A DNA stretch of 64,000 bases from Limnanthes douglasii subsp. nivea (GCA_036936605.1 JAUPFV010000003.1:103983278-104047277), one strand, 5' to 3'; numbered from the stretch's first letter, positions 45,209 through 58,391 are shown. The notes: generated by a model from the letters alone, not told the origin. Numbers and translations: made by a program.

Positions 45209-47290
45209 TTAATTAATATCTTTAATGTAACCAATTTTGGCTCTTTCAAGATTAATTATAGCATTAAGATGATGAGGAGTTTGATGCTTATCAAATTCAA
45301 TTTTCATCTTACATTTAAGGGTCCATTTAGCGAGCCAGTCAACCGCGTTATTTTGGACCCTATTAATGTAATACATTATCATTGAAGGAGAGATTAAGCG
45401 CATGCATCAATTTAAAGTTTGCTCAAGAGGTTTAGGGTAGTTACCAGTAGATTAAAAAATTTACAAGTAATTTTGAATAAGTTTTGATCTCTACATTTAT
45501 TAATTCTTTTTGCTCACAGATTTGGAGATCTTTGAGGAGAGCCACCCAGAAGATTATAGGAGGTAGGATAGAGCAAACATGGACATCTTGCTTAGAAACC
45601 CGAAACTAGGATCTCAACATATGAGGGACAATCATGCATCTGCCAATATTGATTTTGATTAAATTAGAAAAATAACACCATATTCTCCAAAAGAGATACA
45701 ATCAACGAAGATATGGTTAGTAGTTTCCACGTTATCACCAAAATTTACACTTGGACACAAGGGTCATGTGTCTAATTTGTAAAAAGAAATATAAAAAAAG
45801 CCAGTTTTGAAGAAGTCTCTAGGTTAAAAATGAACATTTTCTTGGGGTGGTGTTGTTCCATAGCTTACCAAAGAGGCTGGACTTGTTATGATAAGTCATT
45901 ATAAAGTTCCAGGTGGCTTTAGTATTGAAGAACTAATCTTAAGAAGTCATCCAGTAGATAGAGTCATCCACATTTTATTTGAGAGAGACCTTTAAAATAT
46001 TGATCATGTCATTAGAAGATATGAAACTACTGCTTTTGGCCTTGATCCAGATGTTCTGATGCCAATAATTATAGACTTCATCCTGAACATACCATGTATT
46101 ATCAGTATGATCATCAAACTTGATGAGAAGAGAGTTCATAAACCAGTTGTCGACCCAAAATTTCGTGTATCCTAATCCTATAAGCCCTTTAACTTTAGGT
46201 TCAACCACATTCTTGATGTCACAAGCCTTCTCCAGATTTTGGAACAAATTTTAGTTTTATAGTTAGCTTGAAGATGATGAATAGACTTGCAGTAAATGAT
46301 GTGGATGTATCTAGACCAGATAGTATTTTTTTGTCTAAAATTCACCCAAAGCTTACACGAGAATGTGTCGTGATATCCTTCAACCTTCTAATGTTTAAAC
46401 CACCTTCTATAAAAGGTTTGGAGATCTTAGACCATTTGGACCAGTGGATTTTAGCAGTATCATTGGTAGAACCCCAGAGAAATCTGTTAAACAATTCCTA
46501 GAATTTATCAATGATACAATTAGAGATGGTGCTATTTTGAAGACAATAGGTAGAAATTGACATCAAAACAGAACTTATGAGAGTAAGTCTTCCCCATAAT
46601 AAAGATTCTTTCCCTCCCAATCAAAGATTTTACACCTAATTTTGTTGAGCAGAGTGCCCTAATTCTTAGACTTGTTGTTGGTGTTGAGTTTAATTCCAAG
46701 GTAAAAAGTAGGGAGGAAGCCATTGTTTGTTATTACTAAACATAGAAATAGATGAATCCAAACCATTAGTAAAAAATAATGGGCTATAGGCAAATGCCAG
46801 AGTATGAATTAAAATAGTGCTTATAGTTTTGTAATGCATTGTTTGTTAGTGATAAACAGAATTTTCAGACCTCTCATAAGCATTTCCTCGACAATCATAA
46901 AAAGACTTGTAGATAGTGGATCTCCTTATCTTAAACCTGGCTTGGTTTTGAAATTTCCAACAGCTTGACCATAGATTAGGATAAAGGGATATACATTCAT
47001 GATAATCTTGTAAATTAGAGTAGCAAACACAAAGTTAAATCCAAAAAATAATATAACTTTATTGAGAAAGTTGTGGGATACTATATCAGAGGCTTTAACC
47101 ATGTCAACTTTGATCATAATATTCTCTGGTTTGATTTTCTTATTAACATCAAAGATAAATTCACTTGCTAACACAATATGGTCTTGAATTGATCTTTCAA
47201 TAATATAGGCTCCTTGAGTCTCAGATATAATATTTGGAATGATAGTTTCCAACATGCTATCTATAAGTTTATTGAAAGCTCTTATAAACT
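45209..47290 (-). pseudogene. LINE reverse transcriptase and RNase H fragment (LINE B)
   Basis: The minus strand begins at the RT palm (ETQGAYIIERSIQDHIVLA, KVDMVKASD). It runs through the fingers/thumb and a segment around 46440-46300 reading WSKWSKISKPFIEGGLNI, then a linker (46247-45975, KFWVDNW). The C-terminal RNase H end (45403-45209) contains NRVQNNAVDWLAKWTL. Several stops and frame changes interrupt it. RNase H at the C-terminus is typical of a plant L1 subgroup. Confidence 0.75.
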
Positions 47291-47300
47291 TATTTTTATT

Positions 47301-47960
47301 GTTTAAAAAATATATTTTTTACAAAATTTTATATTTTTTTTGTTTGTTATATATTCTATAGGGTTTAGTGTTGATTAAACACAAAACCAAATTATTATCT
47401 ATGTAAAATTTTAGTTTCCATATATGTCTAAGAAAGATCCATTTAATTCATTTACTTATCATTCGAGACTCAATTATATTTTATAATATGCAAAATATTC
47501 TTATTAAGTTATATAAAAACATTTAAATTTTTTATTCATTTTTTATTCTTCTTTTTTTACCCTAATAATAGTGTGTTTTTCTCTCTCTACATAAATAATA
47601 TACAGTAGTTGTAGTTATACTTATCTTTCGATTCTCAATTTATTTTTTTGTTTGTTTTCATATATTTTTATTTGATTGTTGTTTTTATTTGATTTCGATC
47701 TTTAATTTTGAATTGTTTTCATATAAGTTGTTTTTCTGTAGATTCTGTGTTTTTTAGTTTCTAGCTCTGTTTTTACCATGATTTTGGTATTTTATTTATT
47801 TTTACTTTGAGTTGTAGTTGAAATGTTGTATTGATCAAGGTGTTACTCGTTTTTAGTTTTTTTCTCGATTTCTGTAAAATATTGTTGAGAAAGTTTTTTT
47901 ATAGTAAAAACAAAAAATATGTAGGTTATGAAGAAGATGACCTTTTGATATATGCAAAAC
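47301..47960. other. T-rich intergenic DNA
   Basis: AT-rich with long T tracts on the plus strand (47515-47900). No gene is supported. Confidence 0.55.
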
Positions 47961-48535
47961 CTGTTAAATGAGAAACCATGTCAACTATGATAGATGTTAA
48001 ACCATATAATGAGAAACCATGGCAAGCATGATATTTGTTAAACTATATAATGAGAAACCAATACAACTATGATAGAAGTTAAACCATATTTGAAAAACCA
48101 TGCCAACTATGATAAATGCTAAAGTATATAATATGAAACCAGATCAACTATAATAGGTGTTAAACCAAGCCAACTATGATAGATGCTAAACCATATAATA
48201 AGAAATCAAGCAAATTATGATAGATGTTAAACCGTATAATGAGAAACAAGGTAAGTTATGATAGATGCTAAATTATATAAGGAGAAACTAGGCCAACTAT
48301 GATAGATGAAACCATATAATGAGAAACCAGGCGAAGTATGATAGATGTTAAACCAAACCAACTATGATAGATGTTAAACCATATAATGAGAAACCACGCC
48401 AACTATGATAGATGTTAAACTATATAATGAGAAACCATGCCAACTATGATGGATGCTAAACGATATAATAAGGAACCATGCCAACTATGATAGATGTTAA
48501 ACCAAGCCAACTTGAAACCAATGTAAAATATAATT
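47961..48535. repeat. ~41-bp tandem array
   Basis: Units read 'AGAAACCATGCCAACTATGATAGATGTTAAACCATATAATG'. About 14 units, most near 41 bp and several shortened to about 24 bp by loss of the TATATAATGAGAAACC part. It ends about 90 bp left of the Tat insertion site. No coding potential. Confidence 0.92.
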
Positions 48536-48628
48536 TTTAGATGATAGATGCGAGATCAAAAGGCAGATTCAAGACAAGGGTTAACTAGGCTCGCAATCGT
48601 TTTATTAAAAAAAATCAAAAAATATCAT

Positions 48629-48996
48629 TGGCGTGGATGATTTATAACCAGAGGGTATTTTGGGTAGTTTATGAGTTGAGTATTAACTTTATATGTAGAA
48701 TTAGGGAGATAAAAGAGATGTGCGCTAGTATTTAATATCTCTTTAAAAATTCTAACCTATTAAATGTGGATGGTTGAGTTATTTATACTCTTGGTTTGTG
48801 ACCCATGGGTCGTCCGGGTCGGATCTTGGATTCAGGTCATCTTTAAAAACTCCAAAGAAACCAAAGAGTGTTTAGCACCCAGTTGAGTCATAATCCACTC
48901 ACATCTGTTGTTCATTAAAACTATGATGTAGAAGGTGTCTGAATTACCCTTTCAGATTTTTCCATAATGCCCTTCTAGTAATATCTGATCCTATCA
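48629..48996 (-). repeat. 3' LTR of Tat copy 2
   Basis: It aligns with 58392-58767. The plus-strand ends are TGGCGTGG and CCTATCA. On the minus strand a TATA-like GAGTATAAATAA lies at 48790-48779. Confidence 0.93.
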
Positions 48997-49010
48997 GTAA
49001 CCCCTTTAGG
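48997..49010 (-). promoter_or_regulatory. Polypurine tract of Tat copy 2
   Basis: The minus strand reads CCTAAAGGGGTTAC directly before the 3' LTR; AAAGGGG is the likely priming core. Confidence 0.6.
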
Positions 49011-49444
49011 TCTTTCAGAAATATTTTTGGAAGAGCTAACTTTTAATAAGAAAAGACTCGATCATATTATCTTGGAATAGATGAGTAGTTAAAATAAGAT
49101 TTGGATCGGATCTGAGGGGCTTTCCTCCAGGAAAGGAGAAGTCCAAACGTGAGATTTCTTAATGAACAATTTTATTACACGTGTCAGTTCCCGGTTCGAC
49201 CTCTCAGCCATTTTTTATAGGTACTCGCACCTACGTTCTGAAAAATTAATTAGAGTAGGTTATTAGCCCCTAATCATGGTTTAGATGATTCATATCCCAT
49301 ATGTAAAACACTCAAGTGTTTTCTTACCTATATATTCTTGATAATTTTACTATTTCCATTTCTAGAGTGAGAAAAAATTTCACATCTAAGCTTCTAGAGC
49401 GATAAAGCGTAGAACTTCAATTTATTCTAGGTCTGAGAAATTTT

Positions 49445-52218
49445 ATGTTCACAACCAAAACCGCTATGATCAAAGGAGGTTGGCTGAACTTGTCCGAAGT
49501 GGAAAAAGAGAAGGAGCCAAGAATCCCTGTTGGACTCCCTGCTTATTCTGGTGGACTGATTAGCCAGAAAACTCAGAGCCAAAAAAAAGTTTGTCTTCAT
49601 TAAAAGCATCGGTAATAAAAAAGATTCCTTTCATCCCAACTTTATTTACATTAGATTTTGAATTCTCTGTTCAGTACCCCTAAAATAGTTTTCTAAAGAA
49701 AAGACCATTTTAAGCATAAAAAAATCTTCACCATTCATCGCTATGGGATCAGATGCTAAAAATACTACTCCCTAAAGGGTTAGTCGACTCTCTATGGCTA
49801 AAAGTACCCCTACATCTTTCAAGAAATGACAGTTTAGGGGTAAAATAAACTTTTGCTCAAGCCTCTTCGGATCTGATTCCTTCACTCCCTCATCGTGAAG
49901 CTAAATATGCTAAACCGACCGATCAGCAGCCAAGCATAATAAAGGAAAATGTGGAAGGTTGTGGGGAAGATACCCCACTGGAGACGTCCGGAAATACTAG
50001 ATATACCACATCAGTTCGGACAACCAGGGGAAAGGTAGGGATGCCTAATATTGAAGCACTTCTATAGTGCTTATAGTGGAGAGTAGGGCTCAACTTTGGC
50101 AAGGTTAGTGTGAAATACTTACTGAACCTTCACAATATCTCTTATTTATATACACATATTGACAAACTGGATAGGATTAGGAAAAGATGAGGTTTTTCTG
50201 AGTCCGTTAAGGTGAGGATTCCCATCCACCCAGAAACTCTGATGGACTGTAAAGTTGGAGAGATAGTAATATATACTAAGGTGTTAAACTGGGGTGTTCA
50301 CTTCCCTTTAAATATAGAGATTGTAAGGGACTTTCATTTGAGAAGGCTTTGCCCAAACCAAATGAGTCCTAATGCATGGTACACGTTGTTGGCCAGCATT
50401 ATCACTTCAAGATTGTCTAAAACTCTAATGCCTATTGAGCAGTTTGTTGTTGTGGCTAGTTTGTGTAGAAACCACCACATCCCTTTTACCATTACAATGC
50501 GAGGGATGACTATAAAATGGTTAACGACCTGTTGGAAGATGAGAATCCATGGAAGACTCAGTTTCTCTACATAAATGGGGCTCGGAAGAATGGAAAAACG
50601 ATAACCACTAAAGGAAATTCGAGTCAGCTGACCATATATTGAAAGAACTAAGATAATTTCAGTTCAGATTTTTACTTGGTATTTAAATTTAATCTTGTTA
50701 TACCGAATTTATTACCGTGTCCATATCGTAGTTTTCTCAAAAATGTTTTCAGACCATTTAGAGGCTCGAAGGACTATGTTCACCAAACTAAACCAATGGG
50801 CCTTGGAGAAATGGGGTTTTACCTTCCACAACTGTTTTACTACTGCAAACATAGTGAGGGCTCACTTATGGAACACAAGTGGGGTTAGGGAACTTACATG
50901 AGAATAACTTACTTTCCCCCATTCATCGGAGGTCATTCTTAAAATGACTGAGGAAAAAGATGGTAAACTCTACCTGCCATCCTGAAACAAAGCCCCTAGT
51001 CATCTAGATAAGATAAAGAAAAAGCTGAAGAAAAAGTAAGGAGTTAACCCATCGCATCAGATTCCCGATGAGGGTGGTTTGGGTAATCCCGAAGGGATCG
51101 ATGCTGCTTTGTTAGAGGCAGTTGCAGTAATAGCAGGTGAAACTGAAGGGTCAAAACATCCACCTCCGATCCAAAAAAAGGTCACAAGAGGTGCAAATAA
51201 GGTAGTGACCAAAGGGTTAGGGAAAAAAGAAGGGCATCACATGATCATAAATAGTACTCTGACCTACAGATGCTCTTTTTATTCATCCAACTGAGGTTCC
51301 TTTACAAGAATAATTTCAAGTTGACCCCCCTAACCCGGCGCTTTCTACAGCTGAACACCATACTATTGAAGCTTATGTTAACTTGGATGACCTTAGTAAT
51401 ATGTATTTCAACGAGTTTGGCAATGAGGACTTTGATCAGACCTTTTATTAGTCATCCACCATGGCCAATGCAATGATCTATGATGATGAATCCTTTGAAG
51501 TGTCCAGTGAGTAGGATACTTTGGGCCATGCAGTTTTAGGTTATATTAGTCCAATAGTTGATCTGGAAAGACAAGTTAGGGCTCAGGCTAAAGATATTAC
51601 TTCTCTTGTAACATCCAATCAAGATTTGCAGAAATCCATTTCTTCCGAACAACAGAAAGTGGAGGCTTTAGATAAAACAAACAAGGAGTTGATCACCGAA
51701 TTGGAACAATGCAAGACTGTCCAAGAAAACCTTCAAACCATATTCCCCAAACTGAAGACAAATAACTCTAGAGAGATCAAGTATTTGAAGGATCAACATG
51801 CTACTGATGTAGGCATCATCACTAAACTATACGAGGAGAAAAAGAAGCTAAATAATCTTTTTGAAGAGAAAGAATACGAGATTACTTCTCTAAAATATAA
51901 TCAAACTCAAGAGATAGTTGCAGCAGTGGAGAAGTATGCTGCTAGTATGGTGGATTCTATGGAAAAAAGGACGAAGGTATTAAAGCAGACATGGTTCTGT
52001 TATTTCACGAAACCTTTCTAAAGAAGAGTCTTGGACCCCTGTGGAAGTTTGTTCCATATGATGAAATAACCTTTCATACCCTGCCATATGGTGAGAAATA
52101 TGGTGTGTCTTCACCAAGTGGGTTTAATTTTGATGAAGGATCTGATGAGAGTTCAAAATCTGAAGAAAGTTCAAGCATTGATACTAAGAGTCCCAAGAAG
52201 GATGAAGATAAAGAGTAA
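49445..52218 (+). pseudogene. Antisense extra ORF of Tat element, copy 2
   Basis: It runs opposite to pol. The N-terminus at 49445 reads MFTTKTAMIKGGWLNLSEVEKEKE, very close to copy 1. A central block (50212-50574) includes GVHFPLNIEIVRDFHLRRLCP and LMPIEQFVVVASL, resembling PF04195. A variable linker follows, then a coiled coil of about 150 residues (51521-51990, heptad-rich, ERQVRAQAKDITSLV...) and a C-terminus with GPLWKFVPYDEI and an acidic Ser/Glu tail (DEGSDESSKSEES) ending at 52218. Breaks include stops between 49620 and 50200, several in the linker, and a frame change at an A run near 51963. No catalytic motif is recognised; a structural or nucleic-acid-binding role is a guess. Confidence 0.72.
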
Positions 52219-52496
52219 GAACAAGAGAAAGGTAAAGATAATGAAAGAACTGAAGAGAACGAGCCCTAAGGTTGGTATACTTTTGATTTTTTGTTTAAAA
52301 CTAAATTCCTTGGATGGCAAATGCATTTTGTTAAAGTCCTTGGATGGTTAATGCATTTTTTGTAATGGTGGATCAGATATCTTTTGATGATTCAAACAGT
52401 TTTTTTAAAGTTGTATTTTTCTTCATATGCGTTCCTTTCTCTTGTGTTTTAATGAGTAACTAATTTTTCCGATTTGTTTACCGAATGTTCAAATCA

Positions 52497-52690
52497 TCCA
52501 ATTATTTCAAGGATGTTTCATTTGAATCACCAGGTGTTAAATAGGTGTTTAATCTATCGAATACTTTAAAGATATTTTATTTGAATACCCAAGGTGTTAA
52601 ATAGGTATTTAACTCATCGAGCACTTCAAAGATATTTCATTCGAAGGCCGAAGGTGTTTAATATGGTGTTTAATTCATCAGATCTCTTCG
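52497..52690 (-). repeat. 60-bp tandem array downstream of pol (copy 2)
   Basis: GGTGTTAAATAGGTGTTTAA and ACTT(T/C)AAAGATATTT recur at a 60-bp spacing (52533, 52593, about 52653). Roughly three units between the pol end (52806, minus strand) and the antisense ORF. Confidence 0.85.
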
Positions 52691-52805
52691 TATCCACTAT
52701 AATTCTTTAAGAAGGCATAATATAATATTTATTTAAAACCGGACACCTCATTAAAACATCCCTGCGCCACCAAGGTAAGAAATAAGATGCCCTTACAATA
52801 CGATT

Positions 52806-55800
52806 TTACTTAAAATACAAACTGAGATGCTCAATGTTCCATGGGTGTTTCAAAATATTGCCCTCTCTGTCTTGAAGTCTGTATGTTCCTTGTTTGATTT
52901 TCTCAAATACCATATATGGGCCTTCCCAGTTTGGAGCCAGCTTTCCAAATTGTTTCTCCTTGGTGTGTACGAAATTTTTTCTTAACACTTTATCCCCTAT
53001 CTGTAAATATCTTCTTTTTTACTTTAGCTGCAAACCTACTTCTCATTAAACCCTGATAGTGTGATGTTCTCAACTGTGCTTTAATTGTTCTTTCTTCAAT
53101 CAGATCCAACTGATTCCTTACTACCATACCATTAGCGTGTTTGGAATAGTTTTGTATCTGGAATAAAGGAGAAGTAGCTTCGATGGGTGTGATTGTATCC
53201 ATACCATAGACAAGATCAAAAGAAGACTCTCGAGTAGCTGTGTGAGCAGTAGTTCGGTAGGCCCACAATACTTATTTTAAGTAGCTTGGCCATTTTTCTG
53301 CAGCTCCTTCAAGGTTATTTTTCAACCCTGTTAAGATTGTGAGATTAGCAACCTCAACCTGCCCATTTTCCTGAGGATGGAAAATGGAAGAAAAGCAATG
53401 TTGAATTCCTCTAGATGTGCAAAATATCTTCATGTCATTATTATCAAACTGAGGCCCATTGTCTGTATAAATATGTAAGGAAATTCCAAATCAGCAACAT
53501 ATGTTGGATAAGATAAATTTTATAACTGACTTGGAAGTGGTTCCAACTAGTGGAGCAACCTCGACCCATTTAGAGAAATAGTCTATTGCCACAATTATCG
53601 TTTGATATCCTCTGGAGGCCAATGTAAGAAGTCCATTTAAATCCAAATCCCATCTATCAAAAGGTATGGGTTCAGATATTAATTCTATGGGAACTACTGG
53701 CACGTGGATCTCATTCCCATATTTGTGGCAATGATCACATCTTCTAACCATATCTTTAACATTTGCTATTATAGTGGGCCAATAGTATCCAACTAACAAA
53801 ACTCTCTTGGTTAAAGCTGTGTAACCACAATGTGCTAAACCCTATTTACCGTGCAATTTAGATAGAATATTTTGGGACTCATCAAATCCTAGGAAACGAA
53901 GGAGAGGTCTATTAAAAAAAATTGTAAGGAATTTCTCTCAACACCGGGAAACCATGAGCTTTGTAATTCACTTTTCTAGCCAAAACTTATCCAGAGGTAG
54001 AACTCCATTAGTAATGAATTGTTTTATTTCGCACCTCAAATATTTAGATTGCATACTATATATGTTTATATTTTCTTCATTTCATCCCTTTGAACCGAAC
54101 TTATAGACAAACATTATTGCATAAGGATCCATGGATATGCTTCAGAGTAAGCTATAATAGTTAAATAATTTTCCATAACATTCTCCGATCTAGGGCATGC
54201 TCATATCGAACACTTTTAAAACCCATGACTACTTCTTTCAGGATTTGTAGATACTTCACCAATTGATATTTTTTAGTCTCAGATTGTTTTTGAGCCTCTT
54301 TGCTCCACATCTGAGCTAATCTTAAACCAACTATTGTTGCTTCGTATTCTGATTCATTATTGGATGTCATGAAACCAAAACGTATTGCTTAGTACATAGT
54401 ATCACCATAAGGGGAGGTTAGACAAATTCCAATTCTACATCCTATCGTACTTGATCCACCGTCTGTTCGGATTACCCACTCTTTCTTACACTTGTTTTCT
54501 TGAGCTTCTTCATGGGATCTTTTAGTATGAAATTCCACCATGAAATCAGCTATAGATTTAACCTTGATTGCAGTTCGAGGTACAAAATCAATATCGTAGT
54601 CTCCAAGTTCAACTGACCACTTAGTCATTCTTCCTGATATGTCAGTTTTTTGTTGAACATTTTTTAAAGGAAAAGATGTTCGGACTGTGATAGAATGTGC
54701 TTGAAAATATGGCCTCATTTTCCTGGCTGCTATAACCAATGCCAAGGCTAACTTTTATAACTTCAAATATTTTTTTCTTCTTTCAACAAACTTTTGCTTA
54801 TTTAGTATACTGGACGGGGATAATTATCCACTTCACTTACTAGTACAACACTTACTGCATACTCTGATACGACCACACATATATATAAAGTTTCTCTCTA
54901 TAAAATGGATTTGAACAAGGTATTGGGTGATGACAAGTGATTTTTTATTTGTAAAAAGGTTTGATCACACTATGGGGACCAATCAAAATTCTTAGCATTT
55001 CTCAAAACATGGAAAAATTGAACACACTTGTCCGATGATCTTAAAATAAATCGATTTAAGGCAACCAATCGTCCGGTTAGTCTATGGACTTCTTTAGTAT
55101 TCTGAGAGGGTTCCATAACTAATAAATCATTGAGTTGATCAAGATCAGCCTGAATCCCTCTTTCACTTATGATATACCCTAGAAAAGTTCCAAATCAGAC
55201 TCCAAAATTACACTTTGAGGGTTTAGCTTCAAGTTGATAGCATTCAATTTAGAAAAGGTTTCTTGAAGATCCGATATGTGATCTTCTTCTTTGAGGCTTT
55301 ATACCATCATGTCATCTATATATACCTTCGTATTTCTGCCAATTTGGTTAGCAAATGTTTTATTTACCAACCGCTGATAGGTAGCTCCAGTATTCTTCAA
55401 CCCAAATGGCATCACCTTATAACAATGAAGCCCTCTATTAGTTATAAAGGTGGTATGATCCTGATCGTTCAGATCGACTTGTATATGATTATACTCTGAA
55501 AAGGAATCCACGAAGGACATCAGTTTGTTTCCTGATGTGGAATCCACCAATTAATCTATACGAGGCACTGGAAAAGGATATTTAAGACATGCTCTATTAA
55601 GATCAGTAAAATCGATAAACATAAAAACGGGACTAGTTGTCCATAAATGGTATTAAGATTTTTTTTATATGACCCATCTTGGTCAACCAATCTACTTCTT
55701 GCATTATCACATCAATTTTTTGTTTGGAAAAAATCCTCCTTCTCTGTACTACTGGCCTAATATCAGGTCTGATTGACAACTTGTGGCAGATCACCTCGGC

Positions 55801-56500
55801 TGGTACTCCAGTTATATCATCATTGCACCATGAAAATATATGTATATTTTTAGATAAAAAGGACAGTAACTTTTGTTTCAAACTCAATGGTAATTTAGTC
55901 CCACTCCTAACACTTTTTCCTTCTGTCATGCAATCGATTTCAACTTTTTCAATATGTATCACAACACTAGAAGCCTCTATTGGATCATCTGATAAGTGGA
56001 AGGCTCCAGTAGTTTCTATTCTTTGCTAATCTTATCTGCCTTCAGTGATTGAGTCAAGGGTTGTTACATAACACTCTCTAGCGATTTTTTGCCTGCTTTG
56101 CACAATATCCACTTGCCCTCCCACAAAATACTTTAAACATTAGTGGACAGTTGAGGCCACATCATGCATCATAGAGAGCCAAGATCTTCTAAATATAGTT
56201 TTGTAGGATGTTGGGTAGTCAACCAAAATAAATGACAATCTTACCGATCTTTTTAAATCGCTATTTTCCCAATAGTACTTCCTCTTCGAATTTACCAATA
56301 ACATCGACCGAACTCCCAGTAAACCCTACACCAGTTTTGTTCAATCGTTGGATAGCCGAAGGATTTTTTGTCTGTCTATAAGTGGTTAGAAATAATACAT
56401 TTGTTAAACTACCAGTGTCAATTAAGATTCGTCGTATGTCATTTGCCCCAATCGATGCTCCTATTACCACAACATCTTGATGTGGACCCGATATAGTCAA
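52806..56500 (-). pseudogene. Tat pol, copy 2: protease, RT, RNase H, second RNase H, integrase
   Basis: On the minus strand, in order: protease with ILIDTGS (near 56430); RT from about 55960 to 55260 with FITNRGLHCYKVMPFGLKN and YIDDMMV; RNase H to about 54720; tether LGDYDIDFVPRTAIK near 54590; second RNase H with WVIRTDGGSSTIG and NESEYEATIVGL (54490-54310); integrase zinc region with CDHCHKYGNE (near 53730), core with AIDYFSKWVEVAPL, and a downstream D/E region with GPQFDN and CFSSIFHPQ; C-terminal domain 53268-52806. Stops and frame changes occur between most blocks, so it is inactive. Arrangement and dual RNase H place it in the Tat group. Confidence 0.85.
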
Positions 56501-57140
56501 ACTGCTGCCATGCCTTTTTTGAAAAATTTGAGGGTGGTGTTACGGTATCTTCCCCAAATCTTGTTGAATAATGTTTTTTGATAAGATCAGAAACCTTGGC
56601 AGAATCATCCATTATTACCCCCACCTGATTTTGATCTGGATCAGGATCAGGATCAAGATATTCAGTGTCTACATCAAATCTTTCACTAATCACCATATTA
56701 TCTTCTTGTCTGGATGTCCCTTAGAGAGTTGAGGAAGTCGTCCGGGATGCATTAGTATTGGATTGTGTGTTTTTTGATCTGCTGCCCCCTTGTATTTTAA
56801 CGAAGGCACCTAACTTCCCCATCTCAATGAGATTATGTACTTCTTGCTTTAATTCTATAAAATCATGCGTATCATGACCCACACCATTGTTATATTTACA
56901 AAAGTGAGTAATTCAAGTCTCTCGAGGGGATCGCAGTGAAGTTGGCCTTGTAAAGTGCACATCATTCATAGTTTTATTAGATACCGTCGCTATGCTTTCT
57001 CCCAGCTCAACAAACCATTCAGGTTGGACCCAAGGGCCTCTCTTACTTCTAACTTGCTGGTTTTGATTAGACTGATTTTATTGGGATCAATGTGACCACT
57101 ATCCAGATTGCTTTGGCTTGTAATTAACCATAATATGAGA

Positions 57141-58206
57141 CTAATTTGTTGCTTGTGGAGTGGACGTTGTAGCAACAGATCTATTCTGACAAGGAAGTCT
57201 AGATTTCTTGGTTTCTTCTACTGTGATCTGCTTCCCAACTTGATTTAACAATCCACCAAAAGTCATACCTTTCTTTCGGGTTACTGAGTCAGTTAAATTG
57301 CTCGGATTCAAACCTTGTCTTAAGGAGGCGATTGTCACTTGTTCAAAACAACCAGCAAGCCCATTCTTCATATTGACAAACCTACTGATATACTCTTTCA
57401 AAGATTCATTTTAACTCCTAAGAACAATGAATAATAGTATCACTATTTCTTTTGCGCTCCTTGCTCCCAACAAATTGCCTTCATAATGCAATCCAAAACA
57501 TATCAAAATTCCTTATAGAGCCATGAGGAATACTATTGTACTATTTAAGGGCACTTCCTTTAAAAGTTTGTGAAAAATCCCGATACAAAAGCTTGTCATC
57601 ATCATCAAAGTTCATATAATTTTTTTGAACTGCTCAAGATGGTTGTCCAAATCTTTATTTCCATCGTACTTTTCCATTTTAGAGATATCAAATCGCTTAG
57701 GAAGGTGTCCGGATAGTATTTTTGAGGAAAATAAGATTACCTTCAATTGTGATTATGACTAAATACAGTATTTTCAGTGGGAGTAGCAAAGATACCTGGT
57801 TTGGATTGAATAACAAACAAATCAAGCAACACGTGATCAATATGTTGATCAGTCAAACCCTTTACTTTACACTGATACTTGTTTTTTTAATTCTACCCCT
57901 TGTGTCTATTTTTCTTGAATATTTCTTTGTTAGACTTATTTTATTCTTTAGGAGGCCCTCATCATTACCGGATGATAGCGACTCTTCCAGGTTTAAGTCA
58001 TTTGATGAACTATCATAAGACTGCGAAGTTATACTCTCAGCTCGTTTAGACCGATGTGTTTTTTTAGAGCTGACATGAGTCTTCGTAGATAGCTCATTAT
58101 CACCAGGCTCACTCACCGGATGCATCAGATTTTTCTTTCACTCATTTCTCAGCTTGCCTTTGAGCCCTTAATGCTTCAATTTCATCCCTCAACTCATTCT
58201 GTTCAT
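57141..58206 (-). pseudogene. Tat gag, copy 2
   Basis: The minus-strand N-terminal part (58125-57862) is Ser/Lys-rich (STKTHVSSKKTHRSKRAES). The capsid-like region (57700-57141) includes MKEYISRFVNMKNGLAG and a SLRQGLNPSNL block typical of plant Ty3 gag proteins. Multiple frame breaks. A further stretch toward the protease (57140-56700) is only weakly readable. Confidence 0.7.
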
Positions 58207-58370
58207 CTTGCATGAACTGTCTTTCATCTGGATTGTGACGAGGAATATTTTTATGGGCCATGCCCTCAACTCCTGGAAGTGGAGCATCCTACACGTTGGG
58301 ATCCATATCTTAATGATATCCAAACTGTTCTTTTCTACTAGTTTTGAACTTGTTATTCAGGCACCGTCGC

Positions 58371-58388
58371 CTCCCACTGTGGTCGCCA
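58371..58388 (-). promoter_or_regulatory. Primer binding site, tRNA-Arg
   Basis: The minus strand reads TGGCGACCACAGTGGGAG, three bases from the 5' LTR. This is the complement of the CCA-terminated 3' end of a plant tRNA-Arg (UCG/CCG type, ...CTCCCACTGTGGTCG-CCA), an 18-base match recalled from tRNA sequence knowledge. Confidence 0.85.
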
Positions 58389-58391
58389 TTT

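Larger units (their letters stand above)
43990..47300 (-). mobile_element. LINE B (L1 type), 5'-truncated, opposite strand
   Basis: Minus-strand LINE with RT, linker and RNase H, and a long 3' region down to about 43990, where it meets LINE A tail to tail. The 5' end is truncated inside the RT near 47290. Confidence 0.7.

Noticed and set aside
47961..48535. CRISPR-like array
   Set aside because: Plant nuclear DNA; the units are contiguous tandem repeats without unique spacers.
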